Below, one piece after another: positions 5,148 through 10,337 of a stretch of DNA of 10,337 nt. Where the stretch lies: contig JALNZU010000058.1 in NCBI GenBank assembly GCA_023229245.1, positions 1 to 10,337 on the forward strand. Reading direction: 5' to 3'. The stretch's first letter is position 1. Each line of letters starts with the position of its first letter. Both the position numbers and the translations under genes were made by a program. The notes beneath the pieces are model-generated. The model saw only the letters and a program-made list of their open reading frames with translations, searched no databases and had not been told where the DNA came from. This stretch comes from Bacteroidales bacterium. GTDB lineage: Bacteria > Bacteroidota > Bacteroidia > Bacteroidales > F082.

Positions 5148-5168
5148 AAAGGAGCAATTAAAATACCT

Positions 5169-5357
5169 ATGTATGTAAATAGAACAAAACTGAAAGCCGC
5201 AATGATATTAGAGAATTTAGATACAGAATACATGATGAAATTATTAAACATTAGTATTACTTCGTATTATAATCGAATAAAAGGTAAATGGCAATTCACT
5301 GAAAGAGAAATCAAAATATTGTTTGATCGCTTTGGTGATACTATTTTTTTTCATTAG
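5169..5357 (+). CDS. Cro-like small HTH regulator
   Basis: A 62-aa protein beginning MYVNRTKLKAAMILENLDTE. Helices fit a minimal HTH: NRTKLKAAMILENLDTEYMM, then LLNISITSYYNRIKG as recognition region, then REIKILFDRFGDTIFF. The IKGKWQFTEREI stretch resembles the INGKREFTVSEI pattern common in Cro/antirepressor proteins of Firmicutes phages. The frame is open from a GTG at 5121, but that lies before the expected transcript start. The ATG at 5133 would be nearly leaderless. I chose 5169, which follows AAAGGAG by 14 bases (rather long). It is the first gene of the rightward operon, opposite the CI-like gene, and probably represses the lysogeny promoter. Confidence 0.8.
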   Translation: MYVNRTKLKAAMILENLDTEYMMKLLNISITSYYNRIKGKWQFTEREIKILFDRFGDTIFFH

Positions 5358-5427
5358 TCGTGTTATGAAAACCATCAACAAACTTTGATTATTTATGTAT
5401 GCCCTCGCGCTAAAAATTTAAAGATAT

Positions 5428-5502
5428 AGCGGGGTAGTTCAGTGGCAGAACGACCGGCTCATACCCGGAAGGCTGGCGGTTCGAATCCGCCCCCCGCAAC
5501 CA
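5428..5502 (+). tRNA. tRNA with CAT anticodon (Met-type, initiator-like 1:72 mismatch)
   Basis: A 75-base cloverleaf with encoded CCA (5500-5502) and discriminator A. Acceptor positions 2-7 pair (GCGGGG with CCCCGC), but position 1 (A5428) and 72 (A5498) are both A. D stem GTTC/GAAC (5437-5440, 5448-5451); anticodon stem CCGG/CCGG with loop CTCATAC (5458-5464) and an A.A mismatch at 27-43; T stem GGCGG/CCGCC with loop TTCGAAT. The anticodon CAT reads AUG (or AUA if lysidine-modified). An unpaired 1:72 end is the hallmark of bacterial initiator tRNA, though only two of its three G-C anticodon-stem pairs (G30, G31) are kept and C29-G41 is reversed. It lies between the Cro-like and HTH genes with no promoter or terminator seen, so it is probably cut from the early mRNA. 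Confidence 0.9.
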
Positions 5503-5529
5503 AAAAACATAGAAAGGAGGTAAGCAATC

Positions 5530-5772
5530 GTGAAAGTAGAGCAATTAGAACCTTATCTATTAAAGGTGAACTATAGCGGACAAGATATACAAGAATTAGC
5601 TGGAGTAAAGAGAACACACGCAACCAAAATAATGAGTATATGTCGTTCTAAATATAACGGGGCAGTAATAGGTAGACCCTATGTTGTTACTGCAAAAAGT
5701 TATTGGTTATATGAAGGCACTACATTAGAAGAACAATTAAGACTTCTTGCAATTGCTAAAGGTAATGGCTAA
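5530..5772 (+). CDS. Small HTH DNA-binding protein, possibly Xis-like
   Basis: An 80-aa protein starting at GTG, with an excellent AAAGGAGG nine bases upstream. Residues 15-40 (YSGQDIQELAGVKRTHATKI) look like a helix-turn-helix in which a helix precedes a turn at AGVKR and a recognition helix (THATKIMSICRS). A short basic strand (NGAVIGRPYVV) could form the wing. Such small HTH proteins after cro in Firmicutes phages are often excisionases or early regulators. It starts 27 bases after the tRNA and its stop overlaps the exonuclease start by eight bases, so it leads the recombination and replication operon. The Xis idea rests on size, fold and place; no specific match is claimed. Confidence 0.75.
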   Translation: MKVEQLEPYLLKVNYSGQDIQELAGVKRTHATKIMSICRSKYNGAVIGRPYVVTAKSYWLYEGTTLEEQLRLLAIAKGNG

Positions 5773-6460
5773 AACTCAAAAATTATACAAACGCGAAACT
5801 TTTACATCAAGAGATGAGTGGTTAAGCGCTCGTGGCATGGGCGGAAGTAGTGCAAGCGCTATTTTAGGCGTTAACCCATGGATGAGCAAGCTTGAATTAT
5901 ACAAAACAATCGTAGCGCCCGCAAAGTTTAATATCAAGAAAGATAACACGAACGAAGCAATGGCATACGGAATTCAAAGTGAACCACTTATTAGAAAACA
6001 ATTTATTTTAGATCACCCGCATTTAAAAGTATTAACGCCTCGTAGTCATGAAATGTTTAGGCGCACGGATAAGCCTTATTTAACCGCCACCATTGACGGA
6101 AGAATTATTGATAAGGCAACAAACCGCAAGGGCGTTCTTGAAATTAAAACACGAGACATTCGTAACCGAGCAGACGATCAAGCTTGGCAAGGGCAATTGC
6201 CACAAAACTATTTTATTCAAGTTATTCACTACCTCATGGTTTTGAACGACTTCGACTTTGCGGTCGTAGTAGCGAAATTACGTTTCTTTGACTACTATCA
6301 CGAAGAAGGAAAAAAACTATTAAAAACTGAAACGCGTTACTACCACATTGAACGAAGCGAAGTGAAAAAAGATATTGAAAATTTAGAAAAAGTCGAAACA
6401 CACTTCTGGGAACACAACGTGGAAAAACGCAAACTTCCAAAAATCGAAATTACATTTTAG
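5765..6460 (+). CDS. YqaJ-type phage exonuclease
   Basis: A 231-aa PD-(D/E)XK-fold nuclease of the YqaJ family (lambda exonuclease-like) that degrades one strand from double-strand DNA ends and hands the other to the annealing protein. Motifs: GMGGSSASAILGVNPW (24-39), Glu73 in YGIQSEPLIRKQF, Asp111 in TATIDGRI, Glu126-x-Lys128 in GVLEIKTRD, and Gln152 in NYFIQVIHYLMVL. All catalytic residues are present and length is typical. I start at the ATG at 5765 (MAKTQKLYK); a TTG at 5747 gives six extra residues. AAAGG is only two bases before the ATG, so coupling to the overlapping HTH gene is likely. RecT follows two genes later, completing a recombination pair. Confidence 0.92.
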   Translation: MAKTQKLYKRETFTSRDEWLSARGMGGSSASAILGVNPWMSKLELYKTIVAPAKFNIKKDNTNEAMAYGIQSEPLIRKQFILDHPHLKVLTPRSHEMFRRTDKPYLTATIDGRIIDKATNRKGVLEIKTRDIRNRADDQAWQGQLPQNYFIQVIHYLMVLNDFDFAVVVAKLRFFDYYHEEGKKLLKTETRYYHIERSEVKKDIENLEKVETHFWEHNVEKRKLPKIEITF

Positions 6461-6475
6461 AAAGGAAACAAAAAA

Positions 6476-6937
6476 ATGGAAGAAAAAGAAGTTAAATTTG
6501 AATTGACGCCAGTTTATGTTGAAACGGAATCACAATTTGTTGTGAAAGATTTTCCCATTCAACGGCAATCTTTAAAAGATTATTTAGCGTCGCAAACACA
6601 AATCAAAGTAATCAAAGATGATGAAACGAACAAAGTTGTTAAAGCCTCACGCACAGCGATTCGCAAATTAAGAGACGCACTCAAAGATACGCGAATTTCT
6701 GTTATAAAGCTTTACATGGGAATTTTTGAGTCAGAACTCAAAGAACTCGAAGGCATGTTAGACGAAGCAGACAAGAAGTTAAAAACTTATGTCGACGCTT
6801 ATGCCTTATCAAAAAAGGTTAACGAACCAGTAGCGCCAAAGCTCTTTACGCTCACCGTTAAAGGTTATGACGAAAAGGCACTCGCTAAAATTCGTGACGC
6901 CGCCATAAAGGTCGGTTTATCCGCCGAAATCAAATAA
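6476..6937 (+). CDS. DUF1351-like phage recombination-associated protein
   Basis: A 153-aa, strongly charged protein. After a beta-like N-terminus (VKFELTPVYVET) it has a long helical region (about 30-115) with Lys/Arg and Glu spread along amphipathic helices (RTAIRKLRDALKDTRISVIK, FESELKELEGMLDEADKKLK), likely a coiled coil. It ends in a small alpha/beta part (LFTLTVKGYDEKALAKIRDA). This layout and position match DUF1351 proteins, which regularly lie between an exonuclease and a RecT or Erf annealing gene in Firmicutes phages. AAAGGA is nine bases before the ATG, 15 bases after the exonuclease stop. The biochemical role is not known; a helper for the recombinase or nuclease is inferred. Confidence 0.75.
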   Translation: MEEKEVKFELTPVYVETESQFVVKDFPIQRQSLKDYLASQTQIKVIKDDETNKVVKASRTAIRKLRDALKDTRISVIKLYMGIFESELKELEGMLDEADKKLKTYVDAYALSKKVNEPVAPKLFTLTVKGYDEKALAKIRDAAIKVGLSAEIK

Positions 6938-6946
6938 GGAGGGAAT

Positions 6947-7930
6947 ATGGCAGACAATACTCAAAAAGTCGTTCCATTTAGCAAGAAAGAAGTTGCAACC
7001 GCTATTAACGATAGAACAATCGCAGATAGTATTTTGCAAAACTTTGACTTGCTTGTTACACAAGGACAATTAAAATTTCCCCAAAACTATAATTTGGGCA
7101 ATCAATTGAAACTTGCTTATCTTGTTATTACGCAAGAATCAAAACTACGTGGTGCAACAAGCACTTCGGTCGGTCAAGCGCTCACGCACATGGTTTTACA
7201 AGGTTTAGAAATTGATAAAAACCAATGTTACTTCATCAAATATGGTAACGAATTAAAAATGTTTAGAAGTTACTTTGGTGACGTCGCTGTTGCGCTTCGC
7301 ACTAGACTTGTTAAGGACATTAAAGCCGTTGTTATTTATGACGGTGACGAATTTGAAACGAACATTATCAACGACGAAGAAGTAGTTATTAAGCACACAA
7401 CAAGCTTTAAAAATCGCGATAACCCAATTGTAGGGGCTTACGCTGTTGCAATTCTTCCCGGTGGCGACAAACGTTATACGGTTATGACAAAAAAGGAAAT
7501 TGACGCTAACTGGAGCAAATCAACTAACCCCGACAAAAAAGTGCAAAAAGAATTCCCACAAGAAATGTCAAAACGCACAGTTATTCGTCGTGCGGTTAAA
7601 ATGTTATTCAATAGTGCTAATACCGAAGATAATTACGTATCCGCAGTAATCGGTTCTTTCAACAAAACAACCGAAGATGAATACGTCGACGCACATCCCG
7701 TAATCGGTAAAACTACAGTCTCAAACACAATTGATTTACCCGAAGATTTTGAAGATGAAATTGTCGAAGAAATTGTGGCTACACCAGCCGAAGAAATTGT
7801 CGAAGAAGAAGCCGAAAAAGAAGTGCCAGTTAGCCACCCAAAAGACGTTGCAGTTTCAAGTGATTTAAAACAAGAAACAACCGACGAAATTGATGACGCT
7901 GACGACCCACTAAAAAAGTTAAAAGGATAA
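6947..7930 (+). CDS. recT: RecT-family single-strand annealing protein
   Basis: A 327-aa recombinase that coats and anneals single-stranded DNA made by the partner exonuclease. RecT features run from about residue 20 to 230: QLKFPQNYNLGNQLKLAYLV, SVGQALTHMVLQGLEIDKNQ (the usual VGQAL...GLxxxKNQCYFI core), MFRSYFGDVAVALRT and the C-terminal WSKSTNPDK...EFPQEMSKRTVIRRA. Residues 245-327 are an acidic low-complexity tail with EEIV repeats, ending in DEIDDADDPLKKLKG; such tails often contact SSB-type or replication proteins. AAGGAGGG lies directly before the ATG, nine bases after the DUF1351-like stop. It is longer than many RecT proteins because of this tail. Confidence 0.95.
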   Translation: MADNTQKVVPFSKKEVATAINDRTIADSILQNFDLLVTQGQLKFPQNYNLGNQLKLAYLVITQESKLRGATSTSVGQALTHMVLQGLEIDKNQCYFIKYGNELKMFRSYFGDVAVALRTRLVKDIKAVVIYDGDEFETNIINDEEVVIKHTTSFKNRDNPIVGAYAVAILPGGDKRYTVMTKKEIDANWSKSTNPDKKVQKEFPQEMSKRTVIRRAVKMLFNSANTEDNYVSAVIGSFNKTTEDEYVDAHPVIGKTTVSNTIDLPEDFEDEIVEEIVATPAEEIVEEEAEKEVPVSHPKDVAVSSDLKQETTDEIDDADDPLKKLKG

Positions 7931-7939
7931 GAAATTCAC

Positions 7940-7963
7940 GGGGCGAGTTTTCGGACTTGCCCC
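7940..7963 (+). other. Intercistronic hairpin after recT
   Basis: GGGGCGAGT (7940-7948) pairs with ACTTGCCCC (7955-7963), one pair being G-U, around a six-base loop. No T run follows (ACTTTAGAAAGG), so it is not a classic terminator. It stands between recT and the initiator gene, just before that gene's AAAGGAG, and may protect the recT mRNA end or tune translation of the next gene. Confidence 0.65.
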
Positions 7964-7981
7964 ACTTTAGAAAGGAGCATT

Positions 7982-8404
7982 ATGGCAGTTAAGAGAATGT
8001 TTACGCCGGACATAATTAGCAGCGACGCGTTCACTGAAATGTCTTTTCCCGCACAAGTTTTGTATTTTCAAATCAACTTAGACGCGGACGACGATGGCTT
8101 CTGTGATCGTGTAAATTCGATAAGAAGACGTCTAAATATCAAGCCGGCTGCACTTAACGAACTTTTTGAACGTGGTTTTCTTATAGGTTTTTCGGAGCGT
8201 CAAGGACTTGTGGTAGTCAAACATTGGCGCATGCACAACACACTAAGGTCTGATAGGTATAAAGTGACTAATTATTTAGACTTTGCGAAGCAACTTGTTA
8301 TAAAGCCTAATAAATCTTATAGCCTACCGAACGTTGTTTTATTCGGTGATGACGAAGAAAATAGCACTAATGATCCTTGGTCACCTTGGTTTAATAAATG
8401 GTGA
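7982..8404 (+). CDS. Phage replisome organizer, N-terminal domain
   Basis: A 140-aa protein with the N-terminal winged-helix domain of phage replisome organizer (DnaD-like/initiator) proteins: RMFTPDIISSDAFTEMSFPA, QVLYFQINLDADDDGFCD, then VVVKHWRMHNTLRSDRYKVT. It binds the phage origin and brings in the host helicase. Good ribosome binding site AAAGGAG. It is much shorter than the usual 250-300 aa and has lost the helicase-loading C-terminal domain. The frame ends at TGA 8402-8404. Beyond it, the +1 frame runs to 8534 and reads NLATKCKPLGNQLATTW followed by a Ser-Ile repeat, like the repetitive middle part of related initiators. So either the protein ends naturally here or a frameshift has cut it. 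The candidate origin overlaps its end. Confidence 0.85.
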   Translation: MAVKRMFTPDIISSDAFTEMSFPAQVLYFQINLDADDDGFCDRVNSIRRRLNIKPAALNELFERGFLIGFSERQGLVVVKHWRMHNTLRSDRYKVTNYLDFAKQLVIKPNKSYSLPNVVLFGDDEENSTNDPWSPWFNKW

Positions 8405-8516
8405 CACTTGGTATGACAACTTGGCAACCAAATGTAAACCACTTGGCAACCAACTGGCAACCACTTGGCACCGCAGTATTAGTATAAGTATTAGTTTAAG
8501 TATAAGTATAAGTATT
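8375..8516 (+). other. Candidate phage replication origin (iterons plus AT-rich hexamers)
   Basis: Iterons: ACTTGGCAACCA at 8419-8430 and 8441-8452, with degenerate copies ACTGGCAACCA (8453-8463), ACTTGGCACCG (8463-8473), ACTTGG (8406-8411) and CCTTGG (8375-8380, 8384-8389). They are followed at once by seven tandem hexamers of type AGTATW (8475-8516), an easily melted block. Initiator-gene origins of many Firmicutes phages have this plan, with iterons at or in the end of the initiator gene. The AT block could serve as the unwinding element. Confidence 0.7.
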
Positions 8517-8534
8517 AGAGCTATTCAGTCTTAA

Positions 8535-8698
8535 ATAAATATTACATATTCATTCAAGCCTTCATAGCATAGCCTCATAGTTACTAAGTAAATAGACATA
8601 GAAACACACACGAGGGTAACAACGAGACGCTAATGCAAAAGACGCTTAAAACGCAATGCAACGCCAAGGCTAAAAATAACATATTGAAAGGAAAGTAA
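8535..8698. other. Origin-adjacent spacer without a clear gene
   Basis: No supported gene is present between the origin block and the ATG at 8699. Short repeats are seen: CATAG at 8563-8567, 8568-8572, 8576-8580 and 8597-8601, and ACGC at 8627-8630, 8642-8645, 8651-8654 and 8661-8664. A frame open from 8588 to 8698 (NRHRNTHEGNNETLMQKTLK...) is in the same phase as the initiator gene but has only a late ATG (8633), so it could be a remnant of the lost C-terminal part. Confidence 0.4.
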
Positions 8699-9337
8699 AT
8701 GATTAAAAAATTACAACGAAAAATACGTGATTCTGGCTTCGTAACTAATGACCCAAAAGACAAGTTATTAAGATACGATATTACAGCGTTTTTAAATGAA
8801 TGTTTAGAATCATATGGCAATGAAACAATGCTTCGTGTTATTGATCGTTTTTCTTTAGTTATTGTGCAAAGAGATATTTCAAAGATAGGCCACAAAATAT
8901 CATACTTCAAAAAGATTATTAAAGAATTTATTGCTGAAGACGAAATACCAGATATTGAATTCCCGGAAACGATTATCGACGAGGAAACAATTAAATACAC
9001 AATTATTCGTATTATCGAAAAAGCAGCAATTACAAAAAGTGAAGAACCACACTTCAACCCAATTACAGATGTTAAATGGCTTGATTCACCATTCGATGAT
9101 GTTGCAAAAGAATTATACGATCAAGCTTATCAAAGGTTATATGACGATGATTATTTTTTTAAACCACTAATTGAAAAGGCTTTAGCGTTAAGTAATCACA
9201 CGGACAAAGAATTTATCAAAGAAGAATTAGATTATATTTATAAAGAACTTGATAAATATAGTCCGGACTACGCTTACGAAAAACTTATTGATTCGTTAGA
9301 GGATATAAAAAATAGGGCGGCAACCCAAAAGAAATAA
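8699..9337 (+). CDS. Hypothetical helical phage protein, early operon
   Basis: A 212-aa, mostly helical, strongly acidic protein that I do not recognise. The basic start (MIKKLQRKIRDSGF) is followed by amphipathic helices (ITAFLNECLESYGNETMLRV, RFSLVIVQRDISK, ISYFKKIIKEFIAED) and an acidic C-terminal half rich in Tyr, Asp and Lys (ELYDQAYQRLYDDDYFFKPL). No Walker, zinc or HTH motif is evident, so it is not an obvious helicase or DnaC-type loader. AAAGGA lies nine bases before the ATG; the stop overlaps the next ATG as TAATG. Its slot between the initiator and SSB genes suggests a part in replication, perhaps as a replacement for the missing DnaD C-terminal domain; that is speculation. Confidence 0.75.
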   Translation: MIKKLQRKIRDSGFVTNDPKDKLLRYDITAFLNECLESYGNETMLRVIDRFSLVIVQRDISKIGHKISYFKKIIKEFIAEDEIPDIEFPETIIDEETIKYTIIRIIEKAAITKSEEPHFNPITDVKWLDSPFDDVAKELYDQAYQRLYDDDYFFKPLIEKALALSNHTDKEFIKEELDYIYKELDKYSPDYAYEKLIDSLEDIKNRAATQKK

Positions 9338-9786
9338 TGAAAGTGAGATTTAATGACATGAAAAAACTAACACCTCATTTATGGAGGCTATACGACAGCA
9401 TTAAGTTCGCAACCGGTTTCGGGAAATCACTCAACGTCGAAGAAATCGCGGAAATGTTCCCGGACGTTTACGAATTTAAAAAACAAAAAGGCAATTATTC
9501 AAATTGTCCTCAACTTTATAAAGACATCGATATTATCAATGCAAGTCATGAAGTAGAGAAAATCATAATCAAAAAGAATAACAATTTTCGTCTTGCAACA
9601 GAAGAAGAAGCAATCGAATATCACAACAAGCTAGTAAGACGTTTAATTCACTACCGTGATAATGCTTTAGCCGTTAAATACAAAATAGGCAAAGACGGAC
9701 AAGGTAAATTGTTATCAGCGCAACTCACGCCAATTGACGAAAACTCAAAGGCAAGAGAATTCACAGAAAGTTTTATCAAAAAATGA
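9337..9786 (+). CDS. Winged-helix-like phage protein, unknown
   Basis: A 149-aa basic protein. The N-terminal part (LTPHLWRLYDSIKFATGFGK, then SLNVEEIAEMFPDVYEF) looks like a winged-helix domain, with a helix followed by a rule-like second helix. The middle has DIDIINASHEVEKIIIKKNN, and the C-terminal part has YKIGKDGQGKLLSAQ and ENSKAREFTESF. This order of motifs is shared by a common but uncharacterised family of Firmicutes phage early genes placed near ssb. Its start overlaps the preceding stop (TAATG) and its end overlaps the SSB start (ATGA), so all three are coupled in translation. DNA binding is likely; exact role unknown. Confidence 0.75.
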   Translation: MKVRFNDMKKLTPHLWRLYDSIKFATGFGKSLNVEEIAEMFPDVYEFKKQKGNYSNCPQLYKDIDIINASHEVEKIIIKKNNNFRLATEEEAIEYHNKLVRRLIHYRDNALAVKYKIGKDGQGKLLSAQLTPIDENSKAREFTESFIKK

Positions 9787-10304
9787 AGACGTGGAATAGT
9801 GTTAACCTCCTCTTTTTTGTTGGCTTGGTTGTAGATAGACCTAAGTTTTCAAAAACAAAGAGCGACAAACTCATTGCGGAGGCACGCATACAAGTGGACG
9901 AGCGCTTCGGGCAAACAAACACACGCAAAAAAGATGTGTTGCTTGATATTATTGCTTTTGATAAAAATGCTCTAGCACTTAACGTTGTAGCGCAACCCGG
10001 AGCAGTTATTTATCTTGAATGTCACTTAACTAACATTCTTGTTTTTGATAAATACGAAATAAAAATTGTTGCGGATAAGTTTCAAATACTCGCACAACCA
10101 CCTTGGAAGACATCTTACGTCCCACTTGATAACAAAACACTTATTCACGAGATAAAAAAACGTTTTGGCAGCCAAGAACTCAATACAAACGTTTCGTCTT
10201 TATTAGAGGCTTTAGATCCAACGCACTATGGCATTGTTGACGAATACGATTATGAGGAAGAGGAAGAACAAGAGTTCTTAGAAGATATCGAGGAAGAATT
10301 ATGA
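9783..10304 (+). CDS. ssb: Divergent single-stranded DNA-binding protein (OB fold)
   Basis: A 173-aa protein. Residues 5-105 follow the OB-fold order of SSB: an N-terminal strand with VNLLFFVGLVVDRPKF, then LIAEARIQVDERF, KKDVLLDIIAFDKNALALNV, AQPGAVIYLECHLTN and FDKYEIKIVADKFQIL. A linker part (106-150) is unlike the Gly/Gln-rich linker of host SSB. The end is very acidic (EEEEEQEFLEDIEEEL) and lacks the usual DDDIPF tip, so partner recruitment may differ. It would cover single-stranded DNA during phage replication and RecT annealing. The ATG overlaps the previous stop as ATGA, and its own stop overlaps the next ATG in the same way. Sequence is distant from host SSB, so the call rests on strand pattern and location. 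Confidence 0.75.
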   Translation: MKTWNSVNLLFFVGLVVDRPKFSKTKSDKLIAEARIQVDERFGQTNTRKKDVLLDIIAFDKNALALNVVAQPGAVIYLECHLTNILVFDKYEIKIVADKFQILAQPPWKTSYVPLDNKTLIHEIKKRFGSQELNTNVSSLLEALDPTHYGIVDEYDYEEEEEQEFLEDIEEEL

Positions 10305-10337
10305 GTAAGCGCTTAATTTATACCGACGAAGAAAGCA
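10301..10337 (+). CDS. Start of a further early gene, cut by window end
   Basis: ATG at 10301 overlaps the SSB stop (ATGA) and opens a frame MSKRLIYTDEES that runs off the window. The overlap and the same direction indicate the next gene of the early operon. Only 12 residues are visible, so no function can be given. Confidence 0.6.
   Translation, partial: MSKRLIYTDEES

Noticed and set aside
5121..5168. GTG (5121) or ATG (5133) start for the Cro-like protein
   Set aside because: The GTG lies before the expected transcript start and the ATG would be almost leaderless; the extra residues do not resemble the family.
5027..5251. Hydrophobic minus-strand frame over the switch region
   Set aside because: It runs through the operators, the rightward promoter and the Cro-like gene; the hydrophobicity comes from the AT-rich complement.
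5428..5502. The complete tRNA as the phage integration target
   Set aside because: It is intact, lies between phage early genes on the far side of the repressor, and a separate tRNA 3' fragment with a terminator marks the att site at 109-128.
8584..9057. Long minus-strand frame of 157 codons
   Set aside because: It is opposite the 212-aa gene, which has a proper ribosome binding site and overlaps the following gene; the minus frame is Ile/Ser-rich shadow sequence.

Overview
The window reads as the left end of a temperate phage (prophage) in a low-GC Gram-positive host, probably a Bacillota/Erysipelotrichia-type bacterium. The reasons are AT-rich DNA, strong AGGAGG-type ribosome binding sites, standard-code genes (TGG for Trp), a tRNA with encoded CCA, and phage modules typical of Firmicutes siphoviruses. 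The exact host cannot be named from the sequence.

Left edge (1-215): positions 109-128 are, on the minus strand, the last 20 bases of a tRNA gene (end of the T loop, T stem 3' side, acceptor 3' side, T73 and CCA). They are followed by a rho-independent terminator at 46-94. The rest of the tRNA is missing, so this looks like an att core, most simply the prophage/host junction with host DNA to its left. Five helically phased GATAGTG-like heptamers (142-210) lie just inside it and are candidate integrase or excisionase arm sites.

Minus-strand block (216-4994, read right to left): a CI-like repressor without a protease domain, a tyrosine integrase, then a string of tightly coupled small genes. 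These are an SH3/KOW-like protein with a Lys/Arg tail, an NPPF DNA methyltransferase interrupted by a G8 tract, a 54-aa zinc ribbon, an ASCH-domain protein, a 59-aa protein, a 28-aa membrane peptide, a 90-aa acidic protein, an HD-like protein and a two-helix membrane protein. Placed between int and the att core, they are likely cargo expressed in the lysogen. A short plus-strand RNA with its own promoter and terminator sits between int and the repressor.

Switch (about 5000-5170): divergent promoters, three direct repeats spaced 20 and 60 bp, and a dyad over the rightward promoter separate the repressor from a Cro-like gene.

Plus-strand early block (5169-10337): the Cro-like gene, then a CAT-anticodon tRNA with an unpaired 1:72 position, then an HTH protein, YqaJ-type exonuclease, DUF1351-like protein, RecT, replisome-organizer N-terminal protein with an iteron plus AT-hexamer origin at its 3' end, an unknown protein, a winged-helix-like protein, a divergent SSB, and the start of a further gene. 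Exonuclease, RecT and SSB form a recombination set. The initiator and origin start phage replication.
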